Source: Candidatus Gastranaerophilales bacterium (GTDB lineage: Bacteria; Cyanobacteriota; Vampirovibrionia; Gastranaerophilales; Gastranaerophilaceae). Taken from it: 46,440 nt of DNA. Below are positions 25,708 to 33,724 of the stretch, piece by piece (within the stretch, counting starts at the first letter, position 1; each line of letters starts with the position of its first letter). The notes below the pieces were generated by a model. The model did no database searches. It worked only from the letters and a program-made list of their open reading frames with translations, and had not been told where the DNA came from. Made by a program: the position numbers and the translations under genes. Location of the stretch: positions 1 through 46,440 of the forward strand of contig CANPYW010000014.1 of assembly GCA_947588745.1 (NCBI GenBank), given 5' to 3'.

Positions 25708-26295
25708 ATGAGAAATTCATCAATTTACAGGTCTAATTTATCGGATGAAAAAATTGCTTTTTTATCTGAAATAAAACACAAAAAAGATACCAAGCAAGAA
25801 TTTGTTGATAATGCACCAAAAGCATATAAAAGACCTGAAAAACAAAAAGAACTTGACCTCTTATGGCAAAATTTCAAAATTAATCCAAAAGAAGAAAAAT
25901 CTCCCGGCGTTTATTTATTAACAGGTTTTATTGCCGGTACTTTATGCATGTTCATTATGACATCTATATTAAGTATAAGTTCTAATATAGCTTCCGCACC
26001 TAATGAAGCTTCATTAGGCCAGCCTAAATACGAGAAAAAAATATCAAGAAAAAGCAAATTGCCTCAAATTAATTCGCAAATTTCTTTAGTTCCGGCTGTT
26101 AATAGCAATGATGCTGCACCAATTCCAACAGTTGAACATTATACAGTTAAAAGCGGCGACTCCATGAGTTCTATTGTTTATCGTTTTTACGGAAAATATG
26201 ATTTAAGCAAAGTAGAAAAAATAAAACAGGCTAATAATTTATCAAGTGAACACAAATTGTCGGTCGGACAAAAACTCGTTATTCCGCTTGATTAA
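25708..26295 (+). CDS. Membrane-anchored LysM domain protein
   Basis: The 195-residue protein has a basic cytoplasmic part (1-68), one membrane helix (about 70-95) and a linker. A C-terminal LysM domain spans about 144-194: HYTVKSGDSMSSIVYRFYGKYDLSKVEKIKQANNL, then LSVGQKLVIP. LysM binds N-acetylglucosamine chains in peptidoglycan, so the protein probably ties the inner membrane to the cell wall. A G-rich ribosome site (GGGGG) lies 7 bases before the ATG. Its last 17 bases overlap the convergent rsmD gene. Confidence 0.85.
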   Translation: MRNSSIYRSNLSDEKIAFLSEIKHKKDTKQEFVDNAPKAYKRPEKQKELDLLWQNFKINPKEEKSPGVYLLTGFIAGTLCMFIMTSILSISSNIASAPNEASLGQPKYEKKISRKSKLPQINSQISLVPAVNSNDAAPIPTVEHYTVKSGDSMSSIVYRFYGKYDLSKVEKIKQANNLSSEHKLSVGQKLVIPLD

Positions 26296-26821
26296 TTTTT
26301 AAATAAGTAACCTGTTTGTTACTGTAGTTTTTGGCTTTGATTATTTCAAAGCCATTATTTTTTATAATTTTATCGGCAGGATGTTCCATAATAATAATCC
26401 CATCCGGTTTAAGAATGTTATTATTTAATATTACTTCAAGCGAATTTTCATATAAATCCGACGTATAAGGCGGGTCAATAAAAATAACATCCGGTTGGCT
26501 CTTTAGTTTTAACAGCAATTTTAACGAATCGCCGATATAAAGTTCCGGTACTAAATTTAAAGATTTAAAACTTTGTTTTATCGCTAATGCCGTCTTTTTA
26601 TCTTTTTCAAAAGAAATTACGCTAAATCCTCTCGATAAAGCTTCCAAGCTCATTATTCCGCTGCCTGCAAACATATCAAGAAAAACTTTACCGTCAAAAT
26701 CTATTAAAGACGAAAGAGAATTAAAAATTCCCTGCCTTGTTTTTGAAAGTGTCGGCTTTATATTATCGTAATCCGGAGTTTTAATTTTTCTTGAATTATA
26801 TTTTCCGCCCGTAATCTGCAT
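26279..26821 (-). CDS. rsmD: 16S rRNA (guanine966-N2)-methyltransferase RsmD
   Basis: The 180-residue protein has the N-terminal MQITGGKYNSRKIKTP block and the KTRQGIFNSL segment of RsmD. Motif I is FLDMFAGSGIMSLEALSRG and the catalytic motif is DPPY (IFIDPPYTSDLY). RsmD methylates G966 of 16S rRNA using S-adenosylmethionine. It is the last gene of a minus-strand run from gmk through coaBC, Nif3 and an exported protein, beginning 2 bases after the stop of the exported protein gene. Confidence 0.94.
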   Translation of the reverse strand: MQITGGKYNSRKIKTPDYDNIKPTLSKTRQGIFNSLSSLIDFDGKVFLDMFAGSGIMSLEALSRGFSVISFEKDKKTALAIKQSFKSLNLVPELYIGDSLKLLLKLKSQPDVIFIDPPYTSDLYENSLEVILNNNILKPDGIIIMEHPADKIIKNNGFEIIKAKNYSNKQVTYLKINQAE

Positions 26822-26823
26822 GA

Positions 26824-27354
26824 CTATAACTCAATCAAACCTTTTTCGTTTACGGCGACATCCGTTTTATTATATAAGCTTACTCTGCTTAAAATATTTG
26901 ACCATTGTCCGAACATATTTTGAGAGTAATGAGGTGCTTTATTGACGTAAACAGCAAGAACGACCCCTTCATTACCTTTAAATGCACGTTCAACAGTACA
27001 CGTATTTCTGGATTTACTACACCACGTAGCCATAGCGTCATCAAAATCCTGCGTAATATACTCGGGATATATATCTGAATAATTAATCTTATCTTTACCG
27101 AGCTGTTTTTGTAGAATTACAATAGGAGAAATATCTTTATTTTTAACGGATTTTTGCATAAATGTAAGCATTTCGGTATAATTTTCCGCAGTTTGATTAA
27201 CCGGCACAAAGCATTTCTTACTTTCTATTCCATCCGGGCTTGCTACTTTATGCCATCCTTCATTTGGAAAATCAAATTTTAAGACATCATTAGCAAAACA
27301 CACGTTTTGCAATAAAAAACCGGTTAATAACAAATATAAAACTTTTTTCATCAT
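26824..27354 (-). CDS. Exported protein of unknown function
   Basis: The 176-residue protein has a signal peptide (MMKKVLYLLLTGFLLQNVCFA-ND). The mature part begins FDFPNEGWHKVASPDGIESKKCFVP and contains several cysteines (KKCFVP, ATWCSKSRNTCTVER) that could form disulfides. The tail has VVLAVYVNKAPHYSQNMFGQWSNIL. No family is recognised. The start overlaps the Nif3 stop by four bases (ATGA), so it is translationally coupled within the gmk-rsmD operon, although its role is likely outside the cytoplasm. Confidence 0.6.
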   Translation of the reverse strand: MMKKVLYLLLTGFLLQNVCFANDVLKFDFPNEGWHKVASPDGIESKKCFVPVNQTAENYTEMLTFMQKSVKNKDISPIVILQKQLGKDKINYSDIYPEYITQDFDDAMATWCSKSRNTCTVERAFKGNEGVVLAVYVNKAPHYSQNMFGQWSNILSRVSLYNKTDVAVNEKGLIEL

Positions 27355-28085
27355 AATAACTCCCAGGCGGGTTTTTCGGTTGCCGCAATGACTTCAACAT
27401 CCTCATTTTGCAATATTTTTTGAAAAATTTCAACAACAAATCTTTCACTGTGGAAATGCCCCAAATCAATAATTGTCATGCTGTTTGCGTTTAATGCCTG
27501 ATGATGTTTTAAATCTCCCGTTATAAATACATCAATTCCGATTTGTTCGAGGTCTTTAATAAATTCAGCTCCGCTGCCCGAACAAAATGCTATCGATTTG
27601 TAACTTTTTCGTTTACTGTTCACAACTCTTATGCTCGGAAGACAAAAGACCGTTTTTAAATTTGATATTAATTTTGAAAAGTTCATATCTTCATCAAATT
27701 GTTTATATTTTATAAACTCAAATGCTGTATCCAAATCCGTAAATCCGCATTTTTCGGCAAGATATTCGCTGACACCGCCCTCTGCAATATCTAAATTCGT
27801 ATGTGCCGAATAAATCTGAATATTATTCTGTATGGCTTTTATGATGTACGAAGCTTCTATCGACTTTATATTACTAAAAAATACGGGATGATGAGATAAA
27901 ATAAAATCGCACTTTTTTTCAATCGCCTCATGTACCGTAACCGGCGTAACATCAAGTGCCAGAAGAATTCTGTTAACATCTTCAATTCCCAAATTAATCT
28001 GCCAGCCCGAATTATCCCACTTCTGCATTGTTGATAAAGGTGCAAAATCTTCTATTTTCTTAATTATTTTATTTACTTGTTCCAT
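27351..28085 (-). CDS. Nif3-like dinuclear metal centre protein
   Basis: The 244-residue protein matches the Nif3/YbgI (GTP cyclohydrolase 1 type 2-like) family. Metal ligands are seen in FILSHHPVFF (His pair), AHTNLDIAEGGVSEYLA and, near the C-terminus, TGDLKHHQAL and IIDLGHFHSERF. These proteins form a toroid holding two metal ions; their cellular role is unsettled. The gene overlaps coaBC by 17 bases and the downstream exported protein by 4. Confidence 0.92.
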   Translation of the reverse strand: MEQVNKIIKKIEDFAPLSTMQKWDNSGWQINLGIEDVNRILLALDVTPVTVHEAIEKKCDFILSHHPVFFSNIKSIEASYIIKAIQNNIQIYSAHTNLDIAEGGVSEYLAEKCGFTDLDTAFEFIKYKQFDEDMNFSKLISNLKTVFCLPSIRVVNSKRKSYKSIAFCSGSGAEFIKDLEQIGIDVFITGDLKHHQALNANSMTIIDLGHFHSERFVVEIFQKILQNEDVEVIAATEKPAWELL

Positions 28086-29253
28086 AAACTCTTTCTATTA
28101 TTTTTTTAGCTGCACTTTTTTTATCTGTTTTTTCTATATGAAAAACTTCTTCATTCTTATCAATTATATATAGCTCGTTATAATCGGAAGAAAAACCGAT
28201 ATCATGGGACGAAATATCATTTGCACAAATATAATCGCAATTTTTATTTTTGATTTTAATTTTGGCATTTTCAATCAAATTTTCACTTTCGGCACAAAAT
28301 CCGATTATGGTTTGATTATCTTTTTTAATTAATGCCATTTCTTTTAAAATATCGGGATTTTCAACGAGTTCAAGAGTTAAAGACGCTCCAGTTTTTTTGA
28401 TTTTTTGCGTTGAAACATTTTTTACCCTGTAATCACTTACGGCAGCCGCCATTATCAATGACTCGGCATCTGTAAATTCCGACTTTACGCAATCATACAT
28501 TTCATGTGCAGTATTAACATTTATAACACGATAATTTCTTTTAACATCAACTGTAGAAATGAGTACAACATCCGCACCGGCATTATAAGCCGCATCACTT
28601 AACGCTATTCCCATTTTTCCGGAGCTGTAATTACCGATATATCTGACAGGGTCAATATTTTCTTTAGTTCCCCCCGCCGTTACAACTATTTTTTTGCCTT
28701 TTAATGTTTGATTGGGAATTAACAAACCTTTCGCAGCTTCAAATATTGTATTAATATCCGCAAGTCTGCCTTTACCTTCATCGCCGCAGGCAAGAAAACC
28801 TGTTTCAGGCTCAACAACCGCAACTCCTCTCGATTTTAATAAATCGATTGCCGTTTGAACAGCAGGGTTTTCCCACATAAAAGTATTCATACACGGTGCA
28901 ATAATAACCTGTTTTTTAAATGCACAAAATGTTGTGGTTAAAATATTATCACAAATTCCCAGTGATATTTTAGCCGTTGTATCCGCACTAATCGGTGCAA
29001 TTAAAAAAATATCAGCCCAATCGGTTAACGAAATATGTTCGGGTTTATATTCACATATATCAAACATTTCCATATCAACCGGATTTTGAGATAAGCATTC
29101 AAGAGTTGTTCTTGTGACAAACTTTATGGCATTCGGAGTAACAACCACTTTTACATTGGCATTATTACGCTTAAACATACGAATTAATTCGCAAGCCTTA
29201 TATGCTGCAACAGCACCCGTTATGCCGATAAGAACATTCTTTCCGCTTAACAT
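28069..29253 (-). CDS. coaBC: Bifunctional phosphopantothenoylcysteine decarboxylase/synthetase
   Basis: CoaBC makes 4'-phosphopantetheine for coenzyme A. The 394-residue protein has the N-terminal FMN-dependent decarboxylase (about 1-185): GITGAVAAYKACELIRMF, HISLTDWADIFLIAPISADT and the PCMNTFMWENPAV loop. The synthetase half (about 188-394) follows: KIVVTAGGTKENIDPVRYIGNYSSGKMG and a KKTGASLTLELVENPDIL motif. The usual APATANT is APISADT here, a mild variant. Its ATG shares one base with the gmk stop and its end overlaps Nif3, so the run is tightly coupled. Confidence 0.96.
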   Translation of the reverse strand: MLSGKNVLIGITGAVAAYKACELIRMFKRNNANVKVVVTPNAIKFVTRTTLECLSQNPVDMEMFDICEYKPEHISLTDWADIFLIAPISADTTAKISLGICDNILTTTFCAFKKQVIIAPCMNTFMWENPAVQTAIDLLKSRGVAVVEPETGFLACGDEGKGRLADINTIFEAAKGLLIPNQTLKGKKIVVTAGGTKENIDPVRYIGNYSSGKMGIALSDAAYNAGADVVLISTVDVKRNYRVINVNTAHEMYDCVKSEFTDAESLIMAAAVSDYRVKNVSTQKIKKTGASLTLELVENPDILKEMALIKKDNQTIIGFCAESENLIENAKIKIKNKNCDYICANDISSHDIGFSSDYNELYIIDKNEEVFHIEKTDKKSAAKKIIERVYGTSK

Positions 29254-29813
29254 TATTTTGTCCTTTCAAAATCAAATATCTTTTGAAGATTATCGAGTGC
29301 AATTTCCAAATCATCATTAATCACCTGATAATCAAAAGCTTTACCCGCTTCAATTTCACGTTTTGCCTCGTGCAAACGTGATTGAATTTCGGTTTCATTT
29401 TCGGTATGTCTGCCTCTTAACCTTGATTCAAGCACTTCAACAGAAGGAGGCATAATAAATACCGAAACGGCTTCCGGCATTTTATCTTTGACTTGTTTTG
29501 CACCCTGAACCTCTATTTCAAGAATTAAATCAATTCCCTTAGCCAGCGTTTTTTCAACAAAGCTCTTTTTTGTTCCGTAAAAATTACCGTTAAACTCTGC
29601 CCACTCAAGAAACTCATTATTTTCAACCGATTGTTGAAATTCCTCTTTTGTTACAAAAAAATAATTAACTCCGTCAACTTCGTTAGGACGGGGATGTCTT
29701 GTTGTTGCGGAAATAGAAAGTTTGACATTAGGGTTCTTTTCTAAAAAACGAGTTAAAAGAGTACCTTTCCCAACTCCGGAACAACCTGCTATAATATATA
29801 AATGACCTTGCAT
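29253..29813 (-). CDS. gmk: Guanylate kinase
   Basis: Guanylate kinase turns GMP into GDP using ATP. The 186-residue protein has a P-loop in IIAGCSGVGKGTLL (about 7-20), the GMP-binding ISATTRHPRPNEVDGVNYFFV, and LEWAEFNGNFYGT. The start at 29813 is preferred over an in-frame ATG at 29828, because AAGGA lies 6 bases upstream and the sequence starts with the hydrophobic P-loop strand. It leads the operon gmk-coaBC-Nif3-exported protein-rsmD. Confidence 0.96.
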   Translation of the reverse strand: MQGHLYIIAGCSGVGKGTLLTRFLEKNPNVKLSISATTRHPRPNEVDGVNYFFVTKEEFQQSVENNEFLEWAEFNGNFYGTKKSFVEKTLAKGIDLILEIEVQGAKQVKDKMPEAVSVFIMPPSVEVLESRLRGRHTENETEIQSRLHEAKREIEAGKAFDYQVINDDLEIALDNLQKIFDFERTK

Positions 29814-30001
29814 AATATTCCTTACCATATAATTATTTTTAATTTTAAAAAATTATAACCGAATTATTCGATTAAATCCAGAAAATTTTTAAACTAATAT
29901 GTTATAAATTTATATAATATGGGAATATAATAATTGTCGGTTGTTGTTTGACGGGATAAAATCCGTTGACTGCCTCCGCACGAGAGATATGTTAACTTAA
30001 G

Positions 30002-30029
30002 ATTAAAAGCCCCTTGCGGGGCTTTTAAT
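30002..30029. terminator. Strong GC-rich hairpin, possible end of a small RNA
   Basis: ATTAAAAGCCCC (30002-30013) is perfectly complementary to GGGGCTTTTAAT (30018-30029) with a TTGC loop. It is a typical intrinsic terminator on the plus strand, where it is followed by TTT, but no gene reads into it from the left. Confidence 0.7.
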
Positions 30030-30096
30030 TTTGCAGATTTATGAACTGATTGTAAAGTGGTTTTGATGATAGATAAGCAGGTAGGGGAAGATTGGC

Positions 30097-30117
30097 TTAT
30101 TAGCGGGCGACGAGGCT
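30097..30117 (+). repeat. Direct repeat of the tRNA-Gly 3' end (distal copy)
   Basis: The 21 bases here are identical to 30280-30300, which span the tRNA-Gly acceptor 3' strand, part of the T-arm and flanking bases. Such partial tRNA copies are typical of integration next to a tRNA gene. Confidence 0.85.
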
Positions 30118-30250
30118 GTCTTGACCTGTTCGCCATAAACGGGTCTTAAAGGTAAAACTTTCGTTTTCCCTTTTCGCCCTCTGCTCACAGGTCGTTCGAA
30201 CTTTTGCAAGCCTCCGGCTTGCGGAGTTCTCGCATTTCTATTTCTTTGTA

Positions 30251-30280
30251 AAGAAGCCCTACCTATTGGTAGGGCTTCTT
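30251..30280. terminator. Terminator directly downstream of tRNA-Gly
   Basis: AAGAAGCCCTACC (30251-30263) pairs perfectly with GGTAGGGCTTCTT (30268-30280), a 13-bp stem with a 4-base loop. It begins 5 bases after the tRNA 3' end on the minus strand, so it probably ends the tRNA transcript. Confidence 0.9.
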
Positions 30281-30284
30281 TATT

Positions 30285-30356
30285 AGCGGGCGACGAGGCT
30301 CGAACTCGCGGCATTTTGCTTGGGAAGCAAACATTCTACCACTGAATTACACCCGC
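30285..30356 (-). tRNA. tRNA-Gly (anticodon CCC)
   Basis: The minus strand folds into a full cloverleaf. The acceptor is GCGGGTG with CGCCCGC (one G-T pair). The D-arm is ATTC/GAAT, the anticodon stem TTTGC/GCAAA with loop TTCCCAA (anticodon CCC, reads GGG), and the T-arm GCGAG/CTCGT with loop TTCGAGC. The CCA end is not encoded. The 3' 21 bases and flank are repeated at 30097-30117. Confidence 0.95.
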
Positions 30357-30441
30357 ACTATTTTTATTATACAACACTAAAATTAAAAATAACATTTGTA
30401 AATTATTTTGTATTTATATGTAATATATTAGTTCACTGTAA

Positions 30442-30447
30442 TATAAT
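30442..30447 (+). promoter_or_regulatory. TATAAT -10-like hexamer 8 bases before the mutL ATG
   Basis: A perfect TATAAT ends 8 bases before the mutL start and no Shine-Dalgarno is present. Transcription from it would give an mRNA with almost no leader. No -35 consensus is seen. Confidence 0.4.
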
Positions 30448-30455
30448 TAGATATC

Positions 30456-32261
30456 ATGAAGAGAATTAAACAATTACCAAACAATCTTATTAATAAAATC
30501 GCAGCAGGTGAAGTAATCGAAAGACCTGCAAATGTGGTTAAAGAATTAGTGGAAAATTCAATAGATGCCGGTGGAACTAAAATTGAAATCAATGTATCTA
30601 ACGACTGCCGAGATTTTCGTGTTGCAGATAACGGGGCAGGTATCCATCCGGATGATATTGAACTTGCTTTTACAAAGCATGCCACAAGCAAATTAACAGA
30701 CGAAAACAGCCTCTTTAACATTGAAACTTTAGGATTTAGAGGAGAAGCTCTTGCAAGTATAATTTCCGTTGCAAAAGTCACATGTATAACAAGAACCTGT
30801 GATTTTGAATACGGAATAAAAGCAGAAGCTGAAAATTCACAAGTAAAATTTACTCAGACAGGCTGTGCACAAGGAACGGTCATGGTAGTAAAAGACCTAT
30901 TTTTCAGCCAGCCTGCACGTTTGAAGTTTATAAAAAATTCTAAAACAGAGTTTTCATATATTCAAGAATACATTCAGGCACTTGCAATATCACATCCTCA
31001 AATAGGTTTTATTCTAAAAAATAACAATCAGGATGTTATAAACACAACTCCTAATGTTGATTTGAAAGTAAGAATATCGCAAATCTACAATTCTGATATT
31101 TTACAATATTTAAAAGAAGTAATTAGAACAGATAAGCAAGAGGATATGAGCATAACAGGCTATGTGTCAGTTCCAAGTTATACACGCTCTAGCAGAAATT
31201 CCATATACACTTTTGTAAATTCAAGAGCAATAAAATGTAAAATTTTAACTAAGGCTATTGATAATGCTTATAAAAATATGATTCCTGCCGGAAGGTATCC
31301 TTTTGTTGTACTAAATATCAACATCAATCCCAATAAAATCGATGTAAATGCACATCCGACAAAAAAAGAAATAAGATACGAAAATCCGAATTTGGTATTT
31401 AATTTTGTACAAAAGGCAATAGAAGATGCTCTTGCTGTAACTAATATTGAGCAAGGACAGAATGAAGAAATTAATCAAAATATTGCTCCGCTTCATTTTA
31501 TAAAAAATGATGATGAATTTTTTAATGAAGATAACAATTTTAAAAAAAATATCTTACCCTCTTCTCAATCTGAAGATAATAATTCAGACAAAAGCAGCTT
31601 AACGCCTTCAAAATCAGATAATAATAAAAATATATTGGAAATATCAAATCCGGCACAAATGCCTATAATTGATTTTAACACTCAAAATCAGGAAAATGAT
31701 ATAAAAATAATCGGACAATATGATAATACATATATTATCGTAGAAAATGAAGATACTTTAGAAATAATTGACCAGCATATTGCTGACGAAAGATATATAT
31801 ATGAAACATTGAAGAAACAAAAAAAGATTATTTCGCAATGTTTAATAATTTCGGATATACTCGATATTGAACCTCAAGATGCGGCAATACTCGCAAATGC
31901 AAAAGAACATCTTGCTAAATTCGGTTATCAAATAGAAAAAATATCAGATACACAAATTATTTTTAAAAAAATACCTCAAGTTTTATCAAAAATTTCATCT
32001 GCCGATATATTGGCAGAGCTGTTGAAAAATTTACGAAACTCACCTGAAAATGATTTAGATTCAATAGAAGAGAGAATTTTAATCACAACAGCTTGCAAAG
32101 CGGCAATAAAAGCAGGAGAAAAATTAACACTATTTCAAATGGAAGAAATAGTAAGGAAATTAAGAACAACCAGAAATCCTTACACTTGTCCGCATGGACG
32201 TCCAATTTCACATTATTTCACACAAAAAGAAGTAGCTTCATTTTTTTCGAGAAATGTTTAA
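30456..32261 (+). CDS. mutL: DNA mismatch repair protein MutL
   Basis: The 601-residue protein has the GHKL ATPase domain (about 1-330): IAAGEVIERPANVVKELVENSIDAG, then DNGAGI and GFRGEALASI. A poorly ordered Asn/Ser-rich linker follows (about 335-420). The C-terminal dimer domain contains DQHIADERYIYE (about 440-451), the DQHAxxExxxxE endonuclease motif with A changed to I, plus ACKAAIKAGEKL and CPHGRP. So this MutL should nick DNA itself, as in bacteria without MutH. No mutS lies in the window. There is no ribosome site; see the -10-like hexamer upstream. mlaE follows after 18 bases. Confidence 0.96.
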   Translation: MKRIKQLPNNLINKIAAGEVIERPANVVKELVENSIDAGGTKIEINVSNDCRDFRVADNGAGIHPDDIELAFTKHATSKLTDENSLFNIETLGFRGEALASIISVAKVTCITRTCDFEYGIKAEAENSQVKFTQTGCAQGTVMVVKDLFFSQPARLKFIKNSKTEFSYIQEYIQALAISHPQIGFILKNNNQDVINTTPNVDLKVRISQIYNSDILQYLKEVIRTDKQEDMSITGYVSVPSYTRSSRNSIYTFVNSRAIKCKILTKAIDNAYKNMIPAGRYPFVVLNININPNKIDVNAHPTKKEIRYENPNLVFNFVQKAIEDALAVTNIEQGQNEEINQNIAPLHFIKNDDEFFNEDNNFKKNILPSSQSEDNNSDKSSLTPSKSDNNKNILEISNPAQMPIIDFNTQNQENDIKIIGQYDNTYIIVENEDTLEIIDQHIADERYIYETLKKQKKIISQCLIISDILDIEPQDAAILANAKEHLAKFGYQIEKISDTQIIFKKIPQVLSKISSADILAELLKNLRNSPENDLDSIEERILITTACKAAIKAGEKLTLFQMEEIVRKLRTTRNPYTCPHGRPISHYFTQKEVASFFSRNV

Positions 32262-32279
32262 TAAAAACGGAATAAAAAC

Positions 32280-33014
32280 ATGATAAGTTTTTTGGGACTA
32301 TGTATTAAAAATTTAATCCAAACAATAAGATATATACTTGACGGCAATTTAAAAAAGACGGAAGTGCTTGCTTCTGCGGCAATGTTAAGCTATGATTCAC
32401 TGCCTATATCATTAAGCATTGTATTTATTGCTGCGGCGGTAATTGCATTACAAGTATCAAAACAATTTTTAATGTCGGGAGCGGAAAGCTACGTCGGCGG
32501 TTTTTTATCGATTGCATTAATCAGGGAACTGGCACCGGGGTTTGCGGCATTGGCAATAAGTGCAAGAGCGGGAACTGCAATCAGTGCGGAAATAGCAAAT
32601 ATGCAGGTAACATCCCAGGTAGATGCCATGAAAACATTAAAAGTAGACCCAATAGGATATTATTTTGCCCCGAGAATAATTGCGGGTGCAATAACGGTTC
32701 CAATGGTGGTAATATTGGCTGAATTATTCGGCATTATAGGTGGATTAATAATATCCTACACCACGATAGGACTTCATCCTAACCGTTATATGTCATCGGT
32801 ATATTTGTGGTTAAACACAAGGGATATATATATAAGTATTTTAAAAGGGTTTGTTTTCGGAATAATAATACCTTTGATATGTGCAACGCAAGGTTATAAA
32901 ACACAAGGCGGTGCAAAAAATGTTGGTATATCAACAACTAAGGCGGCAATAAAATCAACGGTATTTTTACTTGCGGCAGATTTGATAATAACCTTTTTGT
33001 TTTATGTTGCATAA
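32280..33014 (+). CDS. mlaE: MlaE-type ABC transporter permease
   Basis: The 244-residue protein has about six hydrophobic segments. Its MlaE/TGD1 signatures include LIRELAPGFAALAISARAGTAISAEIANMQVTSQVDAMKTLKVDPIGYYFAPR and CATQGYKTQGGAKNVGISTTKAA. MlaE permeases move phospholipids between the inner and outer membranes together with an ATPase (MlaF) and a substrate-binding MCE protein (MlaD); neither is adjacent here. It sits between mutL and two acyltransferase genes, so a membrane-lipid theme is plausible for the next genes. Confidence 0.92.
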   Translation: MISFLGLCIKNLIQTIRYILDGNLKKTEVLASAAMLSYDSLPISLSIVFIAAAVIALQVSKQFLMSGAESYVGGFLSIALIRELAPGFAALAISARAGTAISAEIANMQVTSQVDAMKTLKVDPIGYYFAPRIIAGAITVPMVVILAELFGIIGGLIISYTTIGLHPNRYMSSVYLWLNTRDIYISILKGFVFGIIIPLICATQGYKTQGGAKNVGISTTKAAIKSTVFLLAADLIITFLFYVA

Positions 33015-33067
33015 ATAAATTTATTTTTTTGGTATAATATTATTGAAAAAATAGACGATAGGCTGAT

Positions 33068-33706
33068 ATGACAACAAAATTCTCATCAAAATCCACAAAA
33101 AGCTTTAATATTTGGAGAAAGATTTTTCAATATATTGCATGCAATTTTGTAATAATTAATATTGTAAGATGTAAATATGATTTTAAAGGTGTAGAAGGGC
33201 TTGAAAATATTGACAGAAGCAAAAAATATGTAGTTGCAAGCAATCATATAACAGGGTTTGACCCTTTTGTAATTGCCGCCACATTAAACATGACGATTGC
33301 ATATATGGCAAAAAAACAGTTATTTGAAACATTTTGGTCAATGGTACTTATGGATTGGTGCGGTGCATTTGCGGTAGACAGAGATAAAGTTGACGTATCA
33401 ACAATAAAAACAGCTTTAACCATACAAAAAACAGATTGGCATTTGGGTTTATTTCCGCAAGGAACAAGATGTAACAACGGCAAAATGGAAAATATCACCA
33501 AGGGGTTTGCATTAATAGCAAAGAAAATGAATGCCGATATTCTGCCCGTAGGTTTAATCGTTAAAGAAAGTGAAAATTCAAAGAAAAAAGAATTTAAAAT
33601 AAGGGTCGGGAAGCCCATAAAAAGCGATGCAAATGTTGATGAAGTAATTGACGAATGGGCAAATGAAGTAAGTAAAATAGCAGAACTGGAATATATACCT
33701 TCCTAA
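33068..33706 (+). CDS. PlsC-like 1-acyl-glycerol-3-phosphate acyltransferase (copy 1)
   Basis: The 212-residue protein has the acyltransferase motifs: NHITGFDPF (catalytic HxxxxD, about 58-66), then FAVDRDKVDVSTIKTAL, the FPQGTRCNNGKM block (like FPEGTRS, with E changed to Q) and DILPVGL. PlsC adds the second acyl chain to lysophosphatidic acid in phospholipid synthesis. A related gene follows after 18 bases, and together with mlaE they form a lipid-related cluster. The exact acceptor cannot be told. Confidence 0.88.
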   Translation: MTTKFSSKSTKSFNIWRKIFQYIACNFVIINIVRCKYDFKGVEGLENIDRSKKYVVASNHITGFDPFVIAATLNMTIAYMAKKQLFETFWSMVLMDWCGAFAVDRDKVDVSTIKTALTIQKTDWHLGLFPQGTRCNNGKMENITKGFALIAKKMNADILPVGLIVKESENSKKKEFKIRVGKPIKSDANVDEVIDEWANEVSKIAELEYIPS

Positions 33707-33724
33707 ATAATAGAGAGATAATCG

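Larger units (their letters stand above)
29814..30455. other. Noncoding interval holding tRNA-Gly, hairpins and a tRNA 3' repeat
   Basis: This 640-base stretch separates gmk from mutL. From left to right it holds an AT-rich segment with several -10-like hexamers, a strong hairpin (30002-30029), a 21-base copy of the tRNA-Gly 3' end (30097-30117), a GC-richer structured block (GACCTGT at 30123-30129 complementary to ACAGGTC at 30187-30193; GCAAGCC/GGCTTGC near 30211-30227), a terminator (30251-30280) and tRNA-Gly. Reading frames here overlap the tRNA or terminators and are not believed. Confidence 0.7.

Noticed and set aside
29905-30029. SRP (4.5S) RNA, 6S RNA or tmRNA
   Set aside because: The GGAAGCAGC-type SRP loop, tmRNA tRNA-like ends and 6S bulge layout are all missing.
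30039-30314. A 91-codon minus-strand frame across the tRNA interval
   Set aside because: It runs through the tRNA-Gly 3' end, its terminator and a partial tRNA copy; it is a by-product of structured RNA sequence.
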